Shown: positions 46,151 to 52,082 of the stretch, in pieces
How positions within the stretch are numbered: the stretch's first letter is position 1
Layout of the letters: every line of letters starts with the position of its first letter
Assembly: GCF_042686125.1 (NCBI RefSeq)
Contig: NZ_JBHUOV010000002.1
Location: 496,001 to 560,000, forward strand
Direction: 5' to 3'
Source of the DNA: Oceanihabitans iliipiscarium
GTDB lineage: Bacteria > Bacteroidota > Bacteroidia > Flavobacteriales > Flavobacteriaceae
Length of the DNA stretch: 64,000 nucleotides
Notes under the pieces: generated by a model
The model's input: the letters and a program-made list of their open reading frames with translations, nothing else
The model's database searches: none
Told to the model about the DNA's origin: nothing
Position numbers and translations under genes: made by a program

Positions 46151-47599
46151 ATGCCTATTAACGAAACTTATGAAAGCGAATTAGCTTTTCAAGCAGATAG
46201 ACGTAGAGCTACTGTTGAATTCATCAAAATTGTTAGCGACCTTTGGTATGACAAATCTATTGAACTGGTGATTTTCAGAAACCAACTTATTGATAGAAAC
46301 GTAAGCGAAATTTTAAATTTACATGAATATGCCTGCGAATTTGTACAAAAACCAATCTCAATTTTTGACTCAGTAGAAATTGCGCAAGCTATAAACACGC
46401 TAGACCTTCCTCCTGCTAAACTAGATATTGGAAAATTAACTTATGAATATCATTTAGAAGATAAGCAATACAATAATGCTACAGCATTTGTTGCTGATAA
46501 ACTTAAAGATGCCAGCAAGAACAACTCCATTCAACCTAAAGATGTCGTGCTTTATGGCTTTGGAAGAATTGGTCGTTTAGTTGCTCGTGAGTTAATGACT
46601 AAAGCTGGAAAAGGAAATCAGTTGCGTTTAAGAGCCATCGTAACTCGTGGCGCAATCGATGCTACTGTTTTAGAAAAAAGAGCCTCTTTATTACGTAATG
46701 ATTCTGTTCATGGTGATTTTTTAGGAACCGTTGCTATTGATGCTGAAAATAACGCGTTAATCATTAATGGTACAACAGTAAACATTATTTCTGCTAATGC
46801 ACCTGAAGATATTGATTATACTACATATGGTATTAACAATGCCTTAGTGATTGATAACACTGGTGCTTTTAGAGACCATGAAGCATTAAGCAGACACCTA
46901 AAATCAAAAGGTGCTGATAAAGTATTACTGACTGCTCCAGGGAAAGGTGTGCCAAATATTGTTCATGGTGTTAATCATAACGATCATCATCCTGATCAAG
47001 TAGATATTTTTTCTGCAGCGTCTTGTACAACTAATGCCATTACTCCAATCTTAAAAGCAATGGAAGATTCTTTTGGAGTTAAATCTGGACATTTAGAAAC
47101 TATTCATGCATATACAAATGATCAAAACTTAGTCGATAATTTCCATAAGAAGTATCGTCGTGGTCGTGCAGCAGCATTAAACATGGTTATTACTGAAACA
47201 GGTGCTGGAAGCGCCGTAGCTAAGGCATTGCCAAGTTTAGAAGGAAAATTAACATCGAATGCTATTCGAGTTCCTGTACCAAATGGTTCATTAGCTATCT
47301 TAAACTTAGAATTAGAAAATCCAACTTCTGTAGAAGGTATAAATACCATCATGAAAAAATATGCCTTAGAAGGGGATTTAGTTGAACAAATAAAATATGA
47401 ACTAAGTGATGAATTAGTATCAAGTGATATCGTTGGAAGTTCTGCGCCATCAATTTACGACAGTAAAGCGACTATTGTTAGAGCTGATGGTAAAAATACG
47501 CTATTATACATTTGGTATGATAATGAATATGGATATAGTCATCAAGTTATACGTTTAGCTAAATACATTTCTAAAGTTAGACGTCATACTTATTATTAA
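46151..47599 (+). CDS. gap: glyceraldehyde-3-phosphate dehydrogenase with N-terminal extension
   Basis: 482 residues, about 140 longer than ordinary GAPDH. The Rossmann start LYGFGRIGRLVARELM is only at about residue 133; the catalytic Cys is in SAASCTTNAITP (Cys292), followed by TIHAYTNDQNLVDN and WYDNEYGYSHQV. The N-terminal 130 residues are helical and hydrophilic, with no motif I know. Long GAPDHs of this type occur throughout Flavobacteriia and may serve gluconeogenesis; which coenzyme is used is not clear. I start at ATG 46151; a TTG at 46115 is unlikely. Confidence 0.92.
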   Translation: MPINETYESELAFQADRRRATVEFIKIVSDLWYDKSIELVIFRNQLIDRNVSEILNLHEYACEFVQKPISIFDSVEIAQAINTLDLPPAKLDIGKLTYEYHLEDKQYNNATAFVADKLKDASKNNSIQPKDVVLYGFGRIGRLVARELMTKAGKGNQLRLRAIVTRGAIDATVLEKRASLLRNDSVHGDFLGTVAIDAENNALIINGTTVNIISANAPEDIDYTTYGINNALVIDNTGAFRDHEALSRHLKSKGADKVLLTAPGKGVPNIVHGVNHNDHHPDQVDIFSAASCTTNAITPILKAMEDSFGVKSGHLETIHAYTNDQNLVDNFHKKYRRGRAAALNMVITETGAGSAVAKALPSLEGKLTSNAIRVPVPNGSLAILNLELENPTSVEGINTIMKKYALEGDLVEQIKYELSDELVSSDIVGSSAPSIYDSKATIVRADGKNTLLYIWYDNEYGYSHQVIRLAKYISKVRRHTYY

Positions 47600-47640
47600 T
47601 AATAAACATCTAAATTTTTATTATTAACGTATATCATTTA

Positions 47641-47668
47641 GCCTCACATTTTTGTGAGGCTTTTCATT
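47641..47668 (+). terminator. intrinsic terminator of gap
   Basis: GCCTCACA (47641-47648) pairs with TGTGAGGC (47653-47660), loop TTTT, flanked by A and T and followed by TTTTCATTT. It is 41 bases after the gap stop. Confidence 0.85.
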
Positions 47669-47734
47669 TAAAACGTTTCAAACTAAACATATTTTGTTAT
47701 TTTCGTAAAACAATTAACCAAACACCCTTTCCAA

Positions 47735-48361
47735 ATGAATAACGTGAAATTTATAGTGCTATTATTGTCTATATCACTTTTTACATTTACAACACAAGCC
47801 CAAAATGATTCGGAAGAAGAACAATTGTCTTTAAATAGTGGTACTATTGACAACCAATTCGAATATATTTTAAGGAAATCTGGAAACTTTAAAGGCACTA
47901 ATGGTCAGCCCTACGAAGCTGTTAAGCGTAGCATGTTTCTTACTTTAAGAGCTCATACTATTGATTCTTTAAAAACAATTCATAAAAACTTAGCAGAAAC
48001 TCAAGCTATTGTAAACAGCCAAGCTAAAGAGATTTCATCTTTAAAAGCGAGTTTAACGAATACACAAGACACTTTAGATCAAACAAATATTGAAAAAAAC
48101 AGCATGTCTCTATTTGGAATACAGATGAGTAAATCTGGCTATAATGTCTTAATGTGGTCTATTATTGGTGGCTTATTAGCCTTGTTATTACTTTTTATTT
48201 ATAAATTTAAAAACAGCAATAGTATTACTAGAGACGCCAATAGAGCTTTAGCTGAAATTGAAGAAGAATTCGAAGAGCATAGAAAAGTCGCTCTAGAACG
48301 CGAACAAAAAGTTAGACGACAACTTCAAGACGAGTTAAATAAACAAAAACCTAATAGCTAG
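47735..48361 (+). CDS. secreted/bitopic coiled-coil protein of unknown function
   Basis: 208 residues. Signal peptide (to about TTQAQ, residue 23), a short region with EYILRKSGNFKGTNGQPYEA, then a coiled coil (about 68-125), one transmembrane helix (LMWSIIGGLLALLLLFIYKF, about 140-160), and a charged cytosolic coiled coil (DANRALAEIEEEFEEHRKVA). From memory, Flavobacteriia genomes carry this gene near trmD and some annotations call it tRNA (guanine-N1)-methyltransferase; nothing in it resembles a methyltransferase. A structural role in the envelope is only a guess. Confidence 0.7.
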   Translation: MNNVKFIVLLLSISLFTFTTQAQNDSEEEQLSLNSGTIDNQFEYILRKSGNFKGTNGQPYEAVKRSMFLTLRAHTIDSLKTIHKNLAETQAIVNSQAKEISSLKASLTNTQDTLDQTNIEKNSMSLFGIQMSKSGYNVLMWSIIGGLLALLLLFIYKFKNSNSITRDANRALAEIEEEFEEHRKVALEREQKVRRQLQDELNKQKPNS

Positions 48362-48391
48362 TCACATTTATTGTGCTCTAAACACTAATTA

Positions 48392-48430
48392 AAAATCTGT
48401 AATTTCATGTTACAGATTTTTTGTTTTTAT
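48392..48430 (+). terminator. intrinsic terminator of the coiled-coil gene
   Basis: An 11-bp stem (AAAATCTGTAA 48392-48402 with TTACAGATTTT 48410-48420), loop of seven, then TTGTTTTTA. AT-rich but long and with a good T tail. Confidence 0.82.
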
Positions 48431-48452
48431 ATCTATTTAAAAAACATACAAG

Positions 48453-48896
48453 ATGAAAATTATTAAGGCTGAAATTTCACATTTAGAAGCTCTTGTTCTA
48501 TTATTCGATGGTTATCGCGTTTTTTATAAACAAGAATCCGATTATGAAGCTGCTAAAATATTTCTTCAGTCCCGTTTAAAAAACCGAGACTCCGTTATTT
48601 ATATAGCATATATTAATGACGTTGCTGTTGGGTTCACTCAATTATATGGCTTGTTTTCTTCGGTAGCAATGCAACCAATTTATTTGTTAAATGATTTGTA
48701 CATAGACTCTAAACACAGGAATAAAGGAATTGGCGCAGCATTAATTGAAAAAGCCAAAGCCTTATGCATTGAAAAAAACTATAATGGTTTAATCATACAA
48801 ACGGCTTTTGATAATCCAGCACAACATTTATATCAACGTCTAGGCTTTCAACCTGATTCTGATTTAAGTTTTTTTTGGACCTGTGCAGATAAGTAA
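48453..48896 (+). CDS. GNAT family N-acetyltransferase
   Basis: 147 residues. LLNDLYIDSKHRNKGIGAAL holds the acetyl-CoA loop RNKGIGA; NPAQHLYQRLGFQPD is the C-terminal strand of the fold. The gene has its own short gap to trmD (52 bases). Substrate unknown; small GNATs of this class acetylate amines or peptides. Confidence 0.88.
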   Translation: MKIIKAEISHLEALVLLFDGYRVFYKQESDYEAAKIFLQSRLKNRDSVIYIAYINDVAVGFTQLYGLFSSVAMQPIYLLNDLYIDSKHRNKGIGAALIEKAKALCIEKNYNGLIIQTAFDNPAQHLYQRLGFQPDSDLSFFWTCADK

Positions 48897-48948
48897 TTTT
48901 TATTATTCATCTTATTCTTCGCATCTTTGTAAACTATAAATAGGAATT

Positions 48949-49626
48949 ATGCGCATTGACATCATAACCGTTTTACCTGAATTATTAAAAAGTCCTTTTG
49001 AAGCTTCTATTCTTAAACGCGCAATTGAAGCAGATTTGGTAGAGGTTCATTTTCATAATTTACGTGATTATACTAGCGATAATTACAAGTCTATTGACGA
49101 CACACAGTTTGGTGGTGGTGCTGGAATGGTCATGATGATCGAACCAATTGACAAATGCATTTCTGCGTTAAAAGCAAAACGTGATTATGATGAAATTATA
49201 TATATGACTCCTGATGGCGAACCCTTAAATCAAAGCATGGCCAATCAATTGTCATTAAAAGGCAACATTATTATCCTTTGTGGACATTATAAAGGTGTAG
49301 ATCAACGTGTTCGAGATCATTTTATTACTCGAGAAATTTCCATTGGAGATTATGTACTTTCAGGTGGCGAATTAGGAGCTGCTGTGCTATGCGATGCTAT
49401 CATACGATTGATTCCTGGTGTGCTTGGTAATGAAACATCTGCCTTAACCGATTCGTTTCAAGATAATTTATTAGCGCCTCCTATTTATACAAAACCTAGA
49501 GATTACAAAGGTTGGAAAGTGCCTGAGTTACTATTTAGTGGCAACCATTCAAAAATTGAAAAATGGCGTGAAGAACAAGCCTATCAACGCACTAAAAATA
49601 GAAGACCTGATTTATTAGACGATTAA
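48949..49626 (+). CDS. trmD: tRNA (guanine(37)-N1)-methyltransferase
   Basis: 225 residues. TrmD methylates G37 next to the anticodon and prevents frameshifts. The SPOUT knot is visible in YMTPDGEPLNQ, LCGHYKGVDQRVRDHF, SIGDYVLSGGELGAAVLCDA and LIPGVLGN; the C-terminal helices (from about 170) hold the target site. In many bacteria trmD is near rplS, which follows at 50324 after a GyrI-like gene and an intergenic element. Confidence 0.97.
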   Translation: MRIDIITVLPELLKSPFEASILKRAIEADLVEVHFHNLRDYTSDNYKSIDDTQFGGGAGMVMMIEPIDKCISALKAKRDYDEIIYMTPDGEPLNQSMANQLSLKGNIIILCGHYKGVDQRVRDHFITREISIGDYVLSGGELGAAVLCDAIIRLIPGVLGNETSALTDSFQDNLLAPPIYTKPRDYKGWKVPELLFSGNHSKIEKWREEQAYQRTKNRRPDLLDD

Positions 49627-49628
49627 TT

Positions 49629-50108
49629 ATGCAACCTAGAATAGAATTAATTCCACAAAAACAATTAGTCGGTCATGTTATTGAAATGTCATTGGTTAAT
49701 AATAAAACCCATGAACTTTTTTCAGGTTTTATGCCTTTGAGTAAGCAAATAGAAAATACCGTAAGTACAGATATATTTGAAGTTATGGTTTATGACCACT
49801 CCTATTTTAAAAACTTTAATCCGAACCATTCGTTTATAAAATGGGCTGCATTAGAAGTCTCTACTACTGAAACCCATCTTGAAAACATGCAAACTTTAAA
49901 CTTGAATGAAGGTTTATATGCCATATTTAACTATAAAGGGTTAGCCAACGGATTTGGAAGTTTTATGAATACTATTCTTACTGAATGGCTACCAGAATCT
50001 AATTACGAATTAGACCATAGACCACATTTTAATGTACTAGGAGCTAAATACAAGAACAATCATCCAGACTCTGAAGAAGACGTTTATATACCTATTAAGG
50101 AAAAATAA
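49629..50108 (+). CDS. GyrI-like small-molecule-binding domain protein
   Basis: 159 residues. It looks like the AraC effector-binding/GyrI-like fold: RIELIPQKQLVGHVIEMSLV at the N-terminus, NEGLYAIFNYKGLANGFG in the middle and EDVYIPIKE at the end. These domains bind small ligands and can be regulators' sensors, but this protein has no DNA-binding part. It starts two bases after trmD and is likely co-transcribed. Confidence 0.82.
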   Translation: MQPRIELIPQKQLVGHVIEMSLVNNKTHELFSGFMPLSKQIENTVSTDIFEVMVYDHSYFKNFNPNHSFIKWAALEVSTTETHLENMQTLNLNEGLYAIFNYKGLANGFGSFMNTILTEWLPESNYELDHRPHFNVLGAKYKNNHPDSEEDVYIPIKEK

Positions 50109-50117
50109 TTATGTAAC

Positions 50118-50201
50118 GTGTTAAGGATAGCAGCGGCATCCTTTTGCATAGCAAAAGATACAGCGAATAGCCTGACCTAAAGCTTAGCCTTTAGGGAACA
50201 C
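50118..50201 (-). repeat. Bacteroidota intergenic structured element, copy A
   Basis: Read on the minus strand, it begins GTGTT and ends AACAC (50197-50201 and 50118-50122 on the + strand), which pair as a closing stem. Inside is hairpin 1, CCTAAAG/CTTTAGG (+ 50176-50182, 50189-50195), the single strand GGTCAGGCTATTC, and hairpin 2, ATCTTTTGC with GCAAAAGGAT (+ 50138-50147, 50151-50159) with a bulged G. The same plan recurs at 58120. It fills the gap after the GyrI-like gene, before the rplS promoter. Confidence 0.75.
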
Positions 50202-50221
50202 TAAAAAAATAAAATAAAATA

Positions 50222-50251
50222 TTGCACATTAGTAATTAATACTTATTTTTG
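50222..50251 (+). promoter_or_regulatory. promoter of rplS
   Basis: TTG at 50222-50224 and TATTTTTG at 50244-50251 are 19 bases apart, an excellent match to the Bacteroidota -33 (TTG) and -7 (TAnnTTTG) boxes. The best promoter candidate of the window. RNA would start near 50255, giving a leader of about 70 bases. Confidence 0.7.
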
Positions 50252-50254
50252 CAC

Positions 50255-50323
50255 CACTTTTTGGGTTAACCTCTGGCGAGAATCGTGAATGTTATCTTGA
50301 AATAACTATTAAAACATATAAAG
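50255..50323 (+). promoter_or_regulatory. rplS mRNA leader, possible ribosomal protein autoregulation site
   Basis: About 70 bases between the predicted start and the rplS ATG, GC-richer than nearby intergenic DNA, with GGGTTAACCTCTGGCGAGAA at 50263-50282 (GGGTTAACC is partly self-complementary). I recall that leader RNAs controlling bL19 have been reported in Flavobacteria, but cannot check the match here. Confidence 0.4.
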
Positions 50324-50674
50324 ATGGAATCTTTAGTAAAATTTGTACAAGACGAGTTTGTAACAAGAAAAGACCTTCCAGAGTTTGGCGCTGGAGACAC
50401 GATTACAGTATATTACGAAATTAGAGAAGGAGACAAAGTACGTACACAGTTCTTTAGAGGTGTTGTTTTACAACGCAGAGGCACTGGATCATCTGAGACA
50501 TTTACCATTAGAAAAATGTCTGGAACAGTTGGTGTAGAACGTATATTTCCAGTAAACTTACCTGCTTTACAAAAGGTAGAAGTTAACAAAAGAGGTAAAG
50601 TACGTCGTGCACGTATCTTTTACTTTAGAGGACTTACTGGTAAGAAAGCTAGAATTACAGAAAAAAGACGTTAA
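50324..50674 (+). CDS. rplS: 50S ribosomal protein L19
   Basis: 116 residues. FGAGDTITVYYEIREGDKVR, FFRGVVLQRRGTGSSETFTI and GVERIFPVNLPALQKVEV are the L19 pattern, ending in RARIFYFRGLTGKKARI. The protein sits at the interface of the 30S and 50S subunits. It has its own promoter and terminator. Confidence 0.98.
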   Translation: MESLVKFVQDEFVTRKDLPEFGAGDTITVYYEIREGDKVRTQFFRGVVLQRRGTGSSETFTIRKMSGTVGVERIFPVNLPALQKVEVNKRGKVRRARIFYFRGLTGKKARITEKRR

Positions 50675-50693
50675 TAAACGTTTAATAATTATG

Positions 50694-50725
50694 AAAAGCC
50701 CTGAATTATCAGGGCTTTTTTTATT
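50694..50725 (+). terminator. intrinsic terminator of rplS
   Basis: AAAAGCCCTGA (50694-50704) with TCAGGGCTTTT (50709-50719), loop ATTA, and a T run, 20 bases after the stop. Strong. Confidence 0.92.
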
Positions 50726-51322
50726 AACAAAAGTTAATAACTACAGTTCATAAGTAGTTGATATCTAATAGCTTGAAAAATTTGCATTTTTAAGTTCTTA
50801 CACTATATTAGCTAAAGAATTAAACATCACATCTGTGAGTTTTCTGTTTAAAGGAATGAAAAGTTGAATTCTATAAAGTAACGTTCTTTATTATAATTGT
50901 TTTTTGAGATTTTGAAGCCTCATGTGTATGCATGTAAAAGCTAATAAGTCATGACGTTTTAAAAAGTGCTATATGTTTAGGCAGATAGTAACTAGTGAAA
51001 CTGAAAGTTTCTGGTAGGAGTTTAAACGAAAGTAAAGACTGTGAATGGAAGCAATGTTTGAAAAAGCATGTAACACGCAAGTGAAACATGAATGATTTAG
51101 ACATCAAGAAAAGCAATTAACAGAAACATTTTAGTAACAGGTCAATACATTTTGAAAGTTACAACATAAAATGTTTTATTGAAATAGTGATGCTTGAATT
51201 GAAAAGGTTTAAAATGTGAGTTTTAAACTGAGGTTAACAGAAATGTTAAATAGATCATGTAAAACTAGTTCAAAGAAAGCCATGTCAATATAGATTAAGT
51301 TCTAAGTGATATGGCTTTTATG
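50726..51322 (+). ncRNA. gene-free structured region, candidate large non-coding RNA
   Basis: About 600 bases between the rplS terminator and the pentapeptide gene without an open frame of note. It contains perfect hairpins: GAAACT/AGTTTC (50997-51011); a 10-bp stem 51124-51133 with 51167-51176 that encloses GTAAC/GTTAC (51134-51138, 51158-51162); GTTTAAAA/TTTTAAAC (51207-51228); TTAACA-GAAA-TGTTAA (51234-51249), a GNRA-type tetraloop; and a last hairpin AAAGCCAT/ATGGCTTT (51276-51283, 51311-51318) with T-rich tail. It is unusually rich in purines on the + strand. Boundaries and promoter are unknown (a poor -7 fit, AAAATTTG, lies at 50777-50784). Confidence 0.4.
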
Positions 51323-51330
51323 TTTTATAG
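51276..51330 (+). terminator. terminator-like hairpin ending the gene-free region
   Basis: AAAGCCAT (51276-51283) pairs with ATGGCTTT (51311-51318) around a 27-base loop that itself can pair in part; it is followed by TATGTTTTAT. It would terminate a + strand RNA made from the preceding region, about 40 bases before the pentapeptide gene. Confidence 0.5.
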
Positions 51331-51361
51331 ACTTTCCATATTTTTACAATAAATCTGAATA

Positions 51362-51934
51362 ATGAATCTGCCCTTTATTAATGATAAAGTTTTTGAAAAT
51401 ATTGATTTTACAATAAGCACTTTTCAAAAAGCCGAATATGACAACTGCACGTTTATAAACTGTATGTTTACAGATTGCTATCTAGCAAATTTTTCCTTTT
51501 TAGAATGTGAATTTAAAGATTGCAACTTAAGTAATGTAAAAACAAAAAACACTGCACTAAAAAATGTGACCTTTACAAATTGTAAAATGGTCGGTTTTCC
51601 TTTTTTTAATTGTGACCGTTTTTTACTTGAATTACATTTTAACAATTGTAATTTAAGCTTTGCTTCGTTTAATACGCTTAATCTTAAACACACCCTTTTT
51701 AATTCTTGCGCTCTACAGTCTTCAGATTTTACTGAAACAGATTTAACTTTAGCCACATTTAAAAATTGCGATTTGTCTCACGCTATTTTTAAATACAGTA
51801 CTTTAGAAAAAGCGGACTTCACCACAGCTACCAATTTTAGTATCCATCCAGAAAACAACAAACTAAAAGGGGCGAAATTTAGTACAGAAAATCTTTCTGG
51901 CCTTTTAAGTATGTACAATATTTGTATTGAATAA
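51362..51934 (+). CDS. pentapeptide repeat protein (Qnr/McbG-like)
   Basis: 190 residues made of about 25 pentapeptide units, such as CTFINCMFTDCYLANFSFLE and SDFTETDLTLATFKNCDLSH, with F/L at the central position and many cysteines. The C-terminus NNKLKGAKFSTENLSGLLSM caps the right-handed helix. Qnr and McbG proteins mimic DNA and protect gyrase from quinolones or microcins; many relatives have no such effect, so resistance is not shown. Its gene is behind the candidate RNA and ahead of icd. Confidence 0.88.
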   Translation: MNLPFINDKVFENIDFTISTFQKAEYDNCTFINCMFTDCYLANFSFLECEFKDCNLSNVKTKNTALKNVTFTNCKMVGFPFFNCDRFLLELHFNNCNLSFASFNTLNLKHTLFNSCALQSSDFTETDLTLATFKNCDLSHAIFKYSTLEKADFTTATNFSIHPENNKLKGAKFSTENLSGLLSMYNICIE

Positions 51935-52028
51935 TCATAATTATGCAAGAAATATAAAGCACTGTTGCAGACTTTATAATTCTTAGTCATCTACTTATAA
52001 CTTACTTCTAAAAACAAGCTGTTTTTTG

Positions 52029-52036
52029 TATATTTG
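52029..52036 (+). promoter_or_regulatory. candidate -7 box of icd
   Basis: TATATTTG fits TAnnTTTG exactly, 46 bases before the icd ATG. The -33 box is not clear. Confidence 0.5.
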
Positions 52037-52082
52037 CAACGCTTTAAATTAAAGTAATTATAATTCTGAAAAATCTTAACAC

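Noticed and set aside
50118..50201. Integron attC-like site
   Set aside because: The end sequences point inward (GTTA...TAAC) rather than as in attC (TAAC...GTTA), and there is no integrase or cassette array.
50726..51322. tmRNA, RNase P RNA, SRP RNA or a tRNA cluster
   Set aside because: None of their conserved blocks (for example a CCA-ended acceptor stem or GAGGAAAGTCCG-type core) is present.
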